Counted from the first letter of the stretch, positions 9,996-18,700 are shown. The stretch: DNA of 38,663 bases from Thiomicrorhabdus sp. (GCA_015487015.1 WFQP01000092.1:1-38663), one strand, 5' to 3'. A program made the numbers and translations. Notes: generated by a model from the letters alone, not told the origin.

Positions 9996-10024
9996 AATAT
10001 ACCCTTTCCCCCCCGACACTTCAA
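9996..10024 (-). promoter_or_regulatory. Predicted dapA promoter with a G7 run in its spacer
   Basis: On the minus strand TTGAAG and TATATT are separated by exactly 17 bases, about 45 bases upstream of the dapA GTG. Seven consecutive G (10008-10014) make up part of the spacer, so any slippage would change the -35/-10 spacing. Confidence 0.6.
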
Positions 10025-10098
10025 CCCATTAACCCGAATCCCCAAATAGAAATACATTTCACTATTGCTAAGCGTTTTAAAAGTTGTCATACTAAATT

Positions 10099-10104
10099 TA
10101 TAAT
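10099..10104 (+). promoter_or_regulatory. Probable -10 element for the bcp gene
   Basis: A perfect TATAAT lies 26 bases upstream of the bcp ATG. The expected -35 position reads TTTAAA, a weak match; a nearby TTGTCA is too close. The -35 is therefore unassigned. Confidence 0.4.
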
Positions 10105-10130
10105 AATCTTTAATACGTAGGATCTTTTAG

Positions 10131-10631
10131 ATGAGCACCGCCAATACAAGCATTGCAATAGGCCAACGCCTTACTGATTTTTCAGTTGATACAACCGCAA
10201 ATACCCCTTTAACCCACCAAGACTTACAAGGTCACTACACCGTGATCTATTTTTACCCCAAAGACAGTACGCCTGGCTGTACAACAGAAGGAAAAGACTT
10301 TAATCAACGCCTTCCTGAGTTTACTCAACTCAATACAGTCATCTATGGCGCCTCTATGGACTCCATGAAACGTCATTATAATTTCAAAAACAAACAAGAC
10401 TTTCAATTTGAGCTGATTTCAGACCCCGAGGGAACTTTTTGCGCGCTCTTTGGTGTTTACCAATTAAAAAATAATTTTGGCATTGAGTACATGGGCATTG
10501 TTCGCAGCACCTTTCTTTTTGACCCTCAAGGAACTCTTATTAATGAATGGCGCAAAGTAAAAGTCAAAGGCCATGCACAAGAAGTATTAGAAACAATTCA
10601 ATCTTACCAAAACAACGAGAATAACGAATAA
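10131..10631 (+). CDS. bcp: Thiol peroxidase of the Bcp/PrxQ family
   Basis: The 166-residue thioredoxin-fold protein reduces hydrogen and organic peroxides in the cytoplasm. The peroxidatic site is PKDSTPGCTTEG, with Cys50. The resolving Cys usual five residues later in E. coli-type Bcp is absent: the segment reads CTTEGK, so that position is Lys. The only other Cys visible is Cys104 (GTFCALFG), at a position also occupied by Cys in many family members. The enzyme is therefore likely 1-Cys or uses an atypical partner thiol. GGATCTTTT precedes the ATG. It lies 34 bases upstream of the PhoH gene, so the two may form an operon. It is divergent from dapA. Confidence 0.93.
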   Translation: MSTANTSIAIGQRLTDFSVDTTANTPLTHQDLQGHYTVIYFYPKDSTPGCTTEGKDFNQRLPEFTQLNTVIYGASMDSMKRHYNFKNKQDFQFELISDPEGTFCALFGVYQLKNNFGIEYMGIVRSTFLFDPQGTLINEWRKVKVKGHAQEVLETIQSYQNNENNE

Positions 10632-10665
10632 AGCACACACACCTTACCTAAGTGGAGACAATTCA

Positions 10666-12075
10666 ATGACAAATGAAGCAAAAAAACTCTTTATTTTAGA
10701 CACGAATGTACTCATGCACGATCCAATGGCGCTCTTCAATTTTGAGGAACATGATGTATTTATCTCTATGACGGTACTCGAAGAACTGGATGCAGGTAAA
10801 AAAGGCATGTCTGAAGTGGCACGTAATGTACGTGAAACCAACCGACTGATTGATCAAATCATCAGCAATGCCAGTTTTGAGGAGATTAAACAAGGCTTGG
10901 CCTTAGAGCGCATTTATCCAGGCCATGAGAAAAACAACGTTCACTTAGGTTCTCTTTTTTTTGAAACCGAGCCTCTTTTAGCGGAACTGCCACCCTCACT
11001 GCCTAGCCACAAAGCCGATAACCATATTTTACAAACGGGACTGGCTTTAAAAGAAAAGTACCATAACCGCAATGTTACTTTAGTCACAAAAGATATTAAC
11101 ATGCGCATTAAATCTTCTGCCGTGGGCCTGCACTCAGAAGATTATTACAACGACCGAGTACTTGAAGATGCTGATTTACTCTACCGTGGCTGGGAAAGCC
11201 TAGACGAACACTTTCTTGAATCGCATGGTAAAGAGATGAAATCTTGGCAGGATAATGGCCGAACATTTTATGAGATACTTGTGGGTGACCAAAACAACTG
11301 GTATCCCAATCAAGCACTTATCAGCACCAATGATGCAGGATTTAACGCTATTGTTCGTAATATTCAGAATGGTAAAGCCATCTTAGAGTATATGCAGGAT
11401 TTTACGCAACCAAGCCATACTGTTTGGGGGATTAACGCCCAAAATTCAGAGCAAAATATTGCACTGAATTTTTTAATGGACCCTGATATTGACTTCATCT
11501 CACTGCTGGGTGTGGCCGGTACAGGAAAGACACTTTTAACACTCGCCTCTGCATTAGAACAAACATTAGATTTAAAAATCTACAATGAAATCATTATGAC
11601 CCGTGCCACTATTCCTGTAGGGGAAGACATTGGATTTTTACCTGGCACTGAAGAAGAGAAAATGACCCCTTGGATGGGTGCTTTAATGGATAACCTAGAA
11701 GTACTTACCAGCAATGAGGGAAACAGTACCGAATGGGAGGCGCAGAGCACTCAAGAGCTACTCAACAAACGAATTAAAATCAAATCGATGAACTTTATGC
11801 GAGGACGCACTTTTTTAAATAAATTTATTATTATTGATGAAGCGCAAAATTTAACCCCAAAACAGATGAAAACACTTATTACTCGTTCTGGTGCTGGCAC
11901 CAAAGTTATCTGTTTAGGAAATATCGGACAAATTGACTCACCCTACTTAACCGAAACCACAACGGGACTAACTTATGTAGTAGACCGTTTTAAAGAGTGG
12001 GAACACAGTGCACACATTACGCTTGAACAAGGTGAACGTTCACGCTTGGCACAATTTGCTTCGGATAACCTTTAA
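10666..12075 (+). CDS. PIN-domain PhoH-like ATPase (PhoH2/YlaK type)
   Basis: The 469-residue protein joins a PIN nuclease domain (about 5-150; FILDTNVLMHDP carries the first acidic residue, with VTKDINMRIKS further on) to a PhoH ATPase domain (about 245-465). The ATPase part has Walker A GVAGTGKT near residue 283 and Walker B FIIIDEAQN near 388, followed by the PhoH-typical TRSGAGTKVICLGN and QGERSRLAQFA. Proteins with this order are reported as RNA-targeting helicase/nucleases, and some belong to toxin-antitoxin modules; no antitoxin-like small gene precedes it here. The start ATG has a GTGGAG site 8 bases upstream. It follows bcp and ends at a strong shared terminator. The biological role in this organism is unknown. 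Confidence 0.92.
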   Translation: MTNEAKKLFILDTNVLMHDPMALFNFEEHDVFISMTVLEELDAGKKGMSEVARNVRETNRLIDQIISNASFEEIKQGLALERIYPGHEKNNVHLGSLFFETEPLLAELPPSLPSHKADNHILQTGLALKEKYHNRNVTLVTKDINMRIKSSAVGLHSEDYYNDRVLEDADLLYRGWESLDEHFLESHGKEMKSWQDNGRTFYEILVGDQNNWYPNQALISTNDAGFNAIVRNIQNGKAILEYMQDFTQPSHTVWGINAQNSEQNIALNFLMDPDIDFISLLGVAGTGKTLLTLASALEQTLDLKIYNEIIMTRATIPVGEDIGFLPGTEEEKMTPWMGALMDNLEVLTSNEGNSTEWEAQSTQELLNKRIKIKSMNFMRGRTFLNKFIIIDEAQNLTPKQMKTLITRSGAGTKVICLGNIGQIDSPYLTETTTGLTYVVDRFKEWEHSAHITLEQGERSRLAQFASDNL

Positions 12076-12106
12076 CCCTAGCTCCTGTGCTCGTAAGTTA
12101 AAAACC

Positions 12107-12145
12107 AAAAAGCCACTATTTAAATAAATTGAATAGTGGCTTTTT
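12107..12145. terminator. Bidirectional terminator between phoH and the LysR gene
   Basis: AAAAAGCCACTATT and AATAGTGGCTTTTT form a 14-bp perfect stem over an 11-base loop. It serves the convergent phoH-like (+) and lysR (-) genes. Confidence 0.9.
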
Positions 12146-12168
12146 TTAATCTCTTTAACTTCCTGAGT

Positions 12169-13098
12169 TTACTTATCAGGCAATCTAAACCCAAGCTCTT
12201 TAGCACGTTCTTCACAGTACTCCATTGCAAACTCCAATAACTCACCCACCGCTTTATGGCGGTATTTATGCTTTTGCTTAATATGTGAAAAAGGTCTCAG
12301 TAGAGGGGGATCCAAAGGAATGGCACTTAACGTATCCAACTTTAGCTCTTTAGACAGCGTGGTTCTTGAAACAATGGCAATGCCCACATCTGACTCCACG
12401 GCCATTTTAACTGCCTCAGGACTACCAAGCTCCATCACAACATTTAAGTCACTATAGCTCATCCCTTGCTCTTTCATATAGGTATCAATAACTGACCGAG
12501 AACCCGACCCCTCTTCACGAGAGACATAACCGTATTTTCTAACATCTTCTACCGTTACTTTATCGCGCTTTGCCAAAGGGTGATCTTTAGGGCAAATCAA
12601 TTGCATTTCATCAATACGACAGATATGTACATCTAAATTTTTATTACGAACTGGCGCTTCAACCAAACCAAAGTCGATCATATTATTTTCAACCATGGCC
12701 ACAATAGCATCGGTATTACCTACTTGAAGGCGGATATTAACATCGTCGTACTGCTTTTTAAATGCGCCTAATAAGCTTGGTAACATGTATTCCGCTACCG
12801 TAGTACTTGCCCCCACCACCAGTGTTCCGGTGACTTCTCCCGTCATCTCCCTTACGTCGCTGTTCATTCTGTCATACAACTCAAGAACTTGACCCGAGTA
12901 GTCATAAACCACTTTTCCCGCTTCGGTCAATGTAATTTTATTATGCGTACGATCAAACAGGCGCGTATTAAAGAAGTCTTCTAACTGCTTCACTTGAAAC
13001 GTTACCGCTGGCTGAGTCATATGCAATGTCTCAGCCGCTTTTGTAAAGCTCATTACTTTTGCAACAGTATGAAATACCTGAAGACGTCTATCAGACAT
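12169..13098 (-). CDS. LysR-family transcriptional regulator (CysL/CbbR-like)
   Basis: The 309-residue protein has the LysR layout. A winged helix-turn-helix covers residues about 1-60 (FHTVAKVMSFTKAAETLHMTQPAVTFQVKQLE), followed by a linker helix and a periplasmic-binding-protein-fold effector domain at about 90-300 (GTLVVGASTTVAEYMLP, EEGSGSR, GSPEAVKMAVESDVGIAIV). The effector part looks like the CysL/CbbR subgroup, which in autotrophs often controls carbon fixation, sulfur or nitrogen genes, but no target gene is adjacent. It is downstream of the K+ channel gene on the same strand with a 162-base gap holding its own promoter and LysR-type sites, so autoregulation is likely. The effector and targets cannot be deduced. 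Confidence 0.9.
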   Translation of the reverse strand: MSDRRLQVFHTVAKVMSFTKAAETLHMTQPAVTFQVKQLEDFFNTRLFDRTHNKITLTEAGKVVYDYSGQVLELYDRMNSDVREMTGEVTGTLVVGASTTVAEYMLPSLLGAFKKQYDDVNIRLQVGNTDAIVAMVENNMIDFGLVEAPVRNKNLDVHICRIDEMQLICPKDHPLAKRDKVTVEDVRKYGYVSREEGSGSRSVIDTYMKEQGMSYSDLNVVMELGSPEAVKMAVESDVGIAIVSRTTLSKELKLDTLSAIPLDPPLLRPFSHIKQKHKYRHKAVGELLEFAMEYCEERAKELGFRLPDK

Positions 13099-13140
13099 AT
13101 AAGATTCCCTTGGTTTATCATAAAAAATTTAAGACAAGCG

Positions 13141-13169
13141 AATATAGATTGTTCTCTAAAGAATGTCAA
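13141..13169 (-). promoter_or_regulatory. Strong sigma-70 promoter of the LysR gene
   Basis: On the minus strand, TTGACA (perfect) and TATATT lie exactly 17 bases apart, about 43 bases upstream of the ATG. The spacer carries the dyad TTCTTTAGAGAA. Confidence 0.7.
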
Positions 13170-13186
13170 TCAACTTATTTAAAGAA
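13152..13186 (-). promoter_or_regulatory. Putative tandem LysR binding sites (autoregulation)
   Basis: On the minus strand, TTCTTTAGAGAA (13152-13163) and TTCTTTAAATAA (13175-13186) match at 10 of 12 positions. They are 23 bp apart, roughly two helical turns, and they straddle the -35 box. This resembles the recognition/activation site pair of LysR regulators. Confidence 0.4.
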
Positions 13187-13260
13187 CATTCATAAACAAA
13201 AAACATGATAAAAACAACTTATGCCTCTTGATAAGCTAAGCTTATAACAAAGCGCAATAC

Positions 13261-14091
13261 CTAGCTTTTTTTAGCCTCTTGTAACTCTTTCTTTAAAGAT
13301 TCAATCTCTTTAGACATGTGCTTAATTAAACGCTCCGTATGTTTTTCATTTTGTTGCGTTTGACGAACAAATGAAGCCTCTAACCCCTTTATATAATGCA
13401 ACATATCAACCTCCATTTTCTTTTGGTCGGAACCGATTAAAAAGGCGGCAATGTTCGCAGACACCAGTGAGAAAAAAAGCACGCCAAACAAGATTAAAAT
13501 GGCACCAAATATTCGCCCATTTTCTGTACTGGGAACCACATCCCCATATCCTACGGTGGTAATGGTCACAATCGCATACCACGCACCATCAATAAATGGC
13601 CGATCTTCAATGTAAGAAAATACAGCCGCCGCACCCACAATCAAAAACGCAAAGGCCAGTAAAATTTGCCCAAATCGATTGCGATTTAAAACAATCGAAA
13701 CCCCTTTAAAAAAAGTGGCAAAAAATCGTAAAAACAGCAACAATCTCAAGGAGCGAATAATAATCGCCCAATCACTGCCCCACTCAATCCAAGGAAAGGC
13801 GATGATTACAATTAAAACCCCCAGCCAATTCTCTCGCAAATAACGTACTCTATATTGAACAAGCATGAGGTTAACCAATAACTCTAATGCAAACACTCCC
13901 CAAATAAGATCGGACAGCCACGTAATTTCTGTTGGCTGACTAGAGTAATACATAAACAACTGGGCAAAGGTAAGCAACAAAGCCAATAAAACTAATATTT
14001 CAAGCCAATGCCCCACCTTACGAGCACGCCTGTTTTCTGAACGATTGACGCCTGTAACGCCTAAAAGAGCCTTAATTTTTAATCTTTTCAT
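13261..14091 (-). CDS. Voltage-gated-type potassium channel, six transmembrane segments
   Basis: The 276-residue inner-membrane protein has hydrophobic segments consistent with S1-S4 (about 28-48, 57-78, 88-103 and an S4-like [14 protein letters not shown] with Arg at 113, 116 and 122). S5 (about 140-160), a pore helix and the selectivity filter TVGYGD (residues 179-184, K+ type) follow, then S6 (about 190-215). The C-terminal ~50 residues are charged and heptad-like, a likely coiled coil for tetramer assembly. No RCK/TrkA ligand-binding domain is present. The gene begins 13 bases after the ubiI stop, so it appears to be the last gene of the ygfB-pepP-ubiH-ubiI transcript, an unusual place for a channel. 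Whether it senses voltage cannot be shown. Confidence 0.92.
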   Translation of the reverse strand: MKRLKIKALLGVTGVNRSENRRARKVGHWLEILVLLALLLTFAQLFMYYSSQPTEITWLSDLIWGVFALELLVNLMLVQYRVRYLRENWLGVLIVIIAFPWIEWGSDWAIIIRSLRLLLFLRFFATFFKGVSIVLNRNRFGQILLAFAFLIVGAAAVFSYIEDRPFIDGAWYAIVTITTVGYGDVVPSTENGRIFGAILILFGVLFFSLVSANIAAFLIGSDQKKMEVDMLHYIKGLEASFVRQTQQNEKHTERLIKHMSKEIESLKKELQEAKKS

Positions 14092-14104
14092 AACTTGTTT
14101 TTTA

Positions 14105-15379
14105 TCAATTTTTACCCGAATCCAAACGCGTGAATTTTGAACGTTTCAACGAGGCTAATGCAGGCAAGCTCTCACGTCCATTCAGTGCTTGTCCCATCAG
14201 CCAATTTTTTAGAGGCGTTAGACGGTTTGCAAGCGGCAAAAACCCTTTTCTAAAGGTAGTTTTTAAACCTGAATCCTGTTTAAACAACCAATCAAATGCC
14301 TCCATAGAGCGCTGAACAATGGCATTATCACCTCGACGCCAACGTTCATACTTTCTAAGCACGGAATAACGCCCCCAGGACTTACCTGCTAACCTAGCGG
14401 ACAAAACCGTTTCAATCAATGCCGCAGCATCTAATAGCCCTAAATTAACTCCTTGGCCAGCCTGTGGGTGAATCGTGTGTGCTGCATCCCCAACCAGTGC
14501 CAAATTGGATTTTACATAATGTTCTGCATGTCTTCGAGTCAGTGGAAATGCGGCTCTCTCACCTACTTCAACAACGGAACCTAATCGATAATCAGATGCC
14601 TTAGAAATTTCTAAAGCAAACGCTTGATCGGATAAATTCAGTGCCCACTGCATTTTCTCCGTTGGCAAATACCATGCAATCGAGCTTAAATGCTCTCCCA
14701 TTGACAAATAAGCAAACGGGCCATCTTTGGTATAACGCTGCCAACAGGTGTCCTCGGTGGGCAACTCTGTTTTAACACAACCCACTACGGCACACTGTTC
14801 ATAATCGTGCGTATCCAGTCCAATATAAGCCAACTGCCTTATTTGAGAAAGTGCTCCATCCGCACCTACTAACAGCTCCGTCTGAATATCACCCACACCC
14901 TCAACATCAAGCCAAGCTTTCCCCCCCTCTAATCGAAGCGCTTTAATCGTAGGGTTTAAGAGTAGCTGAATCGAATCACACGCTTCAACTTGCTCCCATA
15001 ATGCGGCTTGAATGACCTCATTTTCAACGGTATAGCCTAAATTGGGCTCACCCATCTCTTGAGCTGAAAAATGAATCTCTCCTGAAGACAAATCGTCCCA
15101 AACATGCATCGCTGAAAACGCATGACAACGACGCGAAGTGATACCACGCCATGCACCTAAATTTCGTAATATTTTTTCAGAGGCGCGGGTTAATGCACTC
15201 ACCCGTACTTGATAAGGTCGCTCTTCAGACCAAGCCGTATCCACCGCTTGACGCTCTAACAACAACACCTTCATTCCTTGTTGCCCCAAACCCAAAGCGA
15301 CCGTTGCACCCACCATGCCACCCCCGACTACAACCACATCCCAGATTGCATCGGTAATATTTTGCTCTATCACATTCAT
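14105..15379 (-). CDS. ubiI: FAD-dependent ubiquinone-biosynthesis hydroxylase (UbiI/VisC type)
   Basis: This 424-residue member of the UbiH/COQ6 flavoprotein monooxygenase family has an N-terminal Rossmann motif [21 protein letters not shown], an internal [11 protein letters not shown] (DG motif) near residue 175, and the C-terminal FAD motif [18 protein letters not shown] near residue 300. Family members hydroxylate the aromatic ring of ubiquinone precursors. In gammaproteobacteria the gene after ubiH is usually ubiI (visC), the C5 hydroxylase, hence the symbol; UbiF/UbiM-type specificity cannot be excluded from sequence alone. Its ATG overlaps the ubiH stop by 4 bases (ATGA), indicating translational coupling. 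A G7 run lies in the coding strand at 14921-14927 (Glu-Gly-Gly-Lys). Confidence 0.9.
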   Translation of the reverse strand: MNVIEQNITDAIWDVVVVGGGMVGATVALGLGQQGMKVLLLERQAVDTAWSEERPYQVRVSALTRASEKILRNLGAWRGITSRRCHAFSAMHVWDDLSSGEIHFSAQEMGEPNLGYTVENEVIQAALWEQVEACDSIQLLLNPTIKALRLEGGKAWLDVEGVGDIQTELLVGADGALSQIRQLAYIGLDTHDYEQCAVVGCVKTELPTEDTCWQRYTKDGPFAYLSMGEHLSSIAWYLPTEKMQWALNLSDQAFALEISKASDYRLGSVVEVGERAAFPLTRRHAEHYVKSNLALVGDAAHTIHPQAGQGVNLGLLDAAALIETVLSARLAGKSWGRYSVLRKYERWRRGDNAIVQRSMEAFDWLFKQDSGLKTTFRKGFLPLANRLTPLKNWLMGQALNGRESLPALASLKRSKFTRLDSGKN

Positions 15380-16611
15380 TTCTGCCCCCCCATTGCAAAT
15401 CGGGCAAATCGGCGTTTAACCGTTGGCATGGCCTGCATCGCCATTAAACCAAGCCCTCTTAAATGCCCAACAATCGGTGAGCGGTGTTGAAAAATTTGAA
15501 TCAAACCATCCGTAAGCCCCATCACTTTTTCATGGGCGGGTTTTCGGAGTGCGGCATAGTCCGTTAAAAAATCAGGAAACCCTAAATCGATACTCTGTGA
15601 GTTCATCTCGGTAGGCATTTCTTTTATCCGTCGCTCAAGCTGATTTAACAAAACCTCAATATCTTGAATACCTAAATTAAGACCTTGAGCAGCAACAGGA
15701 TGTTGAGTATGCGACGCATTTCCAATTAACAAGGCTCGACCTTTGCTCATTTGAGGCACATAAGTTTCTTTTAAAGGGTAAATCACTCGTGGACTGACTT
15801 GAGTAAATGCACCTAACCGCTCCCCCATTTTGGAAGAAAATAGAGCCATAAACTCTGAATCATTTAGCCCTTTTATGTACTCAACCTCTGTTTCCGAACA
15901 AACTAAAACGGCTTTATGCGCATGGCCTTTCATCGGCAGCAAGGCTACCGGACCCTCTTCGGTGAAACGCTCAAATGACCAGTTATTTGGATGCATTTCT
16001 GTTTCAATTTGCGCCAGCACCCCAAAGGCATGGTACGATTTTTCTTCTAAAGGTAACTGTAATATTTTTCGCACTTGAGAGTTTGTACCATCCGCCCCCA
16101 CGATTAACTGAGCCTCAACCTCAGTCACGGCACTGCCAGTATCCAGAGTTGAATCAATCGCAATCTGCACGCAAACGGCTTCAGGTTGCATTTCAAAATC
16201 CACAACTCGAGCCGGGCAAAGCACTTGAATATTAGAACACTGATTAACATGCTGCCACAAAACTCGACCCAAATCACTGGATTGAATACTGTAACCTAAA
16301 GCGGGTACACCCACCTCTTCGGCATGCAGTGTTGTCATGCCTAAATACCCTTTTTGAGAGACATGAACATGCTCAATTTCGGTGACAAAAGGAATTAAGT
16401 CATGCCAAATACCCAACGCATCCAGTACCAACATTGAGCCATGTGAAAGTGCCAATACGCGTCCATCAAAGGAGTTGGGTGCATTTTCGGCGGGTAAAAA
16501 AGCTTCGGCTAAAAGCACTTTTTGTGCTTGCTGAGCCAACCCCAAGGCCAGCATTAACCCCACAGGGCCACCGCCCGCAATAACCACATCACTTTTCATT
16601 GATTGTTGCAC
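15376..16611 (-). CDS. ubiH: 2-octaprenyl-6-methoxyphenol hydroxylase (UbiH)
   Basis: The 411-residue flavoprotein monooxygenase acts in aerobic ubiquinone synthesis on the inner-membrane face. It shows the FAD Rossmann motif DVVIAGGGPVGLMLALGL, the DG motif VGADGTNSQVR, and GNASHTQHPVAAQGLNLG, which resembles the UbiH version more than the UbiI one. It starts 2 bases after the pepP stop, in the conserved ygfB-pepP-ubiH-ubiI order. The first possible start is GTG at 16611 with AAGGG about 10 bases upstream; the ATG at 16599 (MKSDVVIAGGG) is an equally plausible start. The last codons contain a G7 run (15385-15391) immediately before the ATGA overlap with ubiI. Slippage there would alter the stop and so the coupling. 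Confidence 0.92.
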   Translation of the reverse strand: MQQSMKSDVVIAGGGPVGLMLALGLAQQAQKVLLAEAFLPAENAPNSFDGRVLALSHGSMLVLDALGIWHDLIPFVTEIEHVHVSQKGYLGMTTLHAEEVGVPALGYSIQSSDLGRVLWQHVNQCSNIQVLCPARVVDFEMQPEAVCVQIAIDSTLDTGSAVTEVEAQLIVGADGTNSQVRKILQLPLEEKSYHAFGVLAQIETEMHPNNWSFERFTEEGPVALLPMKGHAHKAVLVCSETEVEYIKGLNDSEFMALFSSKMGERLGAFTQVSPRVIYPLKETYVPQMSKGRALLIGNASHTQHPVAAQGLNLGIQDIEVLLNQLERRIKEMPTEMNSQSIDLGFPDFLTDYAALRKPAHEKVMGLTDGLIQIFQHRSPIVGHLRGLGLMAMQAMPTVKRRFARFAMGGQK

Positions 16612-16613
16612 AA

Positions 16614-17978
16614 TTAAAACCCTTCACTGTTTACGTTTTGTCTGTATTGGCGCATCCATGTTTCAATTTCTTCCACCGTTCGGGGTAAACCTGTGGTTAA
16701 TACCTCACCCCCCGAAGGCGTCACCAAAATATCATCTTCAATTCGAATACCAATATTATGCCATTTTTCATCCACATCCTGATGCTCTTCCGAAATATAC
16801 AACCCCGGTTCAACAGTAACGACCATGCCCGCTTTAAATACTCGCCAGCTCTGATTTTGTTTGTAAACGCCTACATCATGCACATCCATACCCAGCCAGT
16901 GCCCTGTACCATGCATAAAAAAGCGTTTATAGCTCTCTTCTTTTAGGGCCGTATCCAAATCACCCTGCAAAAGACCCAAATCAAGTAACCCTTGCGTTAA
17001 TACTTTTATCGCAGCTTGATGTGCTACATCGTAAGTTTCATTAGGTTTAATGGCATCGATAGCCGCCTGCTGTGCTGCCAACACCAAGGTATACAACAGT
17101 GCCTGTTCTGAATTGAACCTACCGCTGGCAGGAAAGGTGGTGGTAATATCACCGGCATACCCCTGCCATTCCGCCCCAGCATCCACTAACACTAAATCGT
17201 CTTTTTTAATTTCAGAACGATTTTCAGTGTAATGCAAAATACACGCATTTTTACCGCTGGCCACAATGGAATTAAATGCTACCCTAGGCGAGCCTAAGCG
17301 TAAAAACTCCGCTTCCAATTCGGCTTGTACTTGAAATTCAAACACACTCGATTGAACTGATTTCATCGCCGCCAAATGCCCTTGCACTGAAATGGTGGCT
17401 GCTTTACGCAAAGACTGAACTTCAAATTCTGACTTAATTACACGCATTTCGTGCAAATAAACATCTAAATCACACACTTGTTTTGGGGCGTCCCCCCCCT
17501 TTCGAACCTTCTCTTTTAACGCTTGAATCCAACCATGCACAGTTCCTAAAAGTTCCAACGAGTGCGAGAATGAAACATAAACAGATTCAACCCCCTCAAG
17601 TAACGTCAAAACGCCCTCATCCAACCCATCAATTTCATGCGCACAATCCAGCCTCAAAGTATCAGGTGCTGCCAGAACCCCTAAACGCCGACCTTGCCAT
17701 GTCTCCTGTTCAGGATCTTTCGCTCGCACAAATAGGTGACTCTCTTCCGTGCTTTTTTTCACCAACACCAGTACTGAATCGGGCTCTTCAAACCCCGTTA
17801 AATACATGAAATCACTGTCTACTCTAAAGGGAAACTCCACATCTCGATTACGAATAAGCTCCTCGCCTGAAGACACAATAACTAAACTGTTGTCTGGTAA
17901 AAAGGCCATTAACTGTTGGCGCTTTTTTTGATGAAACTCAAGCTGTTCTAAGGAGATTTTTAACATGGTTTGGGTCAC
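16614..17978 (-). CDS. pepP: Xaa-Pro aminopeptidase (PepP)
   Basis: PepP removes an N-terminal residue next to proline; it is a cytoplasmic di-manganese pita-bread peptidase. The 454-residue protein has the aminopeptidase P N-terminal domain (about 1-140) and the M24 catalytic domain (about 175-435). Metal ligands are recognisable: the two Asp in VDAGAEWQGYAGDITTTF, His in HGTGHWLGMDVHD, Glu in VEPGLY, and Glu in IRIEDDILVT. It sits in the ygfB-pepP-ubiH-ubiI cluster. The track start is GTG at 17978 (MTQTMLK); the ATG at 17966 (MLKISLEQ) is the alternative, and neither has a strong ribosome site. A G8 run in the coding strand (17492-17499, Lys-Gly-Gly-Asp) lies mid-gene. Confidence 0.96.
   Translation of the reverse strand: MTQTMLKISLEQLEFHQKKRQQLMAFLPDNSLVIVSSGEELIRNRDVEFPFRVDSDFMYLTGFEEPDSVLVLVKKSTEESHLFVRAKDPEQETWQGRRLGVLAAPDTLRLDCAHEIDGLDEGVLTLLEGVESVYVSFSHSLELLGTVHGWIQALKEKVRKGGDAPKQVCDLDVYLHEMRVIKSEFEVQSLRKAATISVQGHLAAMKSVQSSVFEFQVQAELEAEFLRLGSPRVAFNSIVASGKNACILHYTENRSEIKKDDLVLVDAGAEWQGYAGDITTTFPASGRFNSEQALLYTLVLAAQQAAIDAIKPNETYDVAHQAAIKVLTQGLLDLGLLQGDLDTALKEESYKRFFMHGTGHWLGMDVHDVGVYKQNQSWRVFKAGMVVTVEPGLYISEEHQDVDEKWHNIGIRIEDDILVTPSGGEVLTTGLPRTVEEIETWMRQYRQNVNSEGF
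17492..17499. repeat. C8/G8 homopolymer in pepP
   Basis: Eight C on the plus strand encode Lys-Gly-Gly-Asp in pepP. It lies between the N-terminal and catalytic domains, so slippage would remove the catalytic domain. Confidence 0.95.
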
Positions 17979-18012
17979 TTATAATTTTAAAAAAGAGGCT
18001 TAAAAATGCCCT

Positions 18013-18621
18013 TTAATGAATGGTATTAGAATCATCATCGTACGAATCAAGTAATGCATCTGGTACAGGAATCGGAGCCGTTTCAATAGGATTTAAAGAT
18101 TCATTAATGGTCATCACACCAATTTTAACAAACTCAACCAATTGCATTAAATCAGACTCTTCGGCTTCACCATCTGCAATTGATTTACCTAACCCTTCCA
18201 CATCAATACTGGCAATATCACTAAAGTCATTAATCAACTCTCTTACTTCTGGTGCAATCTCATTTTCTGCATCTTGTAAGCAACCAATTAATCCCAAACC
18301 GTACAATACGCCTTCACACAATTGCCCAATCATCATCGCGCGGTAAATCACTGGTTCGCTGTCATCAGGCAGACAAAGCTCCAATTCAAAGCCAGAACCA
18401 TTTAAGCCTTTATTGGTTTCCAAATAAAGTTCATGCAACCCTTTTAAAAAAGACTCTTTCACTGACTTAATACTGGCCTCTTCAATCAGCTTTTTAATCC
18501 AAACGGCTTCCTGCACATCGTTGTCACCACACAAAAGGCCAATTAACATCCCCTGAATAAAAGAGGGGGACTCAAGGTCGGTGTGCGGTGCGATAATTTC
18601 TTTGATTTGATCAAAACTCAT
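18013..18621 (-). CDS. ygfB: UPF0149 family protein YgfB
   Basis: This is a 202-residue cytoplasmic protein of the YgfB/YecA (UPF0149) family. Typical features are the helical repeats FIQGMLIGLLCGD, the acidic composition, and the final DLMQLVEFVKIGVMTINESL segment. YgfB lies upstream of pepP in many gammaproteobacteria; in Pseudomonas it has been linked to control of cell-wall-recycling/resistance genes, but its role here is unknown. The track ORF starts at GTG 18783, which would run through zapA on the other strand. The family start is ATG 18621 (MSFDQIKEII), with AAGAGA upstream, so I removed 54 residues. It is divergent from zapA and heads the pepP-ubi run, 34 bases before pepP. Confidence 0.9.
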   Translation of the reverse strand: MSFDQIKEIIAPHTDLESPSFIQGMLIGLLCGDNDVQEAVWIKKLIEEASIKSVKESFLKGLHELYLETNKGLNGSGFELELCLPDDSEPVIYRAMMIGQLCEGVLYGLGLIGCLQDAENEIAPEVRELINDFSDIASIDVEGLGKSIADGEAEESDLMQLVEFVKIGVMTINESLNPIETAPIPVPDALLDSYDDDSNTIH

Positions 18622-18632
18622 AAAACATTCTC

Positions 18633-18661
18633 TTGTTAAAGCGTAATTATTGGGGAATAAT
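18633..18661 (+). promoter_or_regulatory. Predicted zapA promoter
   Basis: TTGTTA and AATAAT are separated by 17 bases, about 40 bases upstream of the proposed zapA GTG, in the 79-base divergent gap with ygfB. Confidence 0.4.
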
Positions 18662-18700
18662 ATCACATTACTCTTTCTCTTACCCCTTCGGAGCCATGCC

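Noticed and set aside
13231-13245. Perfect palindrome ATAAGCT-A-AGCTTAT after the channel gene
   Set aside because: The single-base centre cannot form an RNA hairpin loop as drawn and no T-run follows, so it is not a terminator; it may be a chance dyad or a protein site, with no supporting context.
17483-17809. 108-codon ORF opposite pepP
   Set aside because: Antisense shadow with low-complexity composition; pepP is complete.
18650-18700. TTG-started hydrophobic extension of ZapA
   Set aside because: It includes the predicted -10 region and is not part of the ZapA family; GTG 18701 with GGAG is better.
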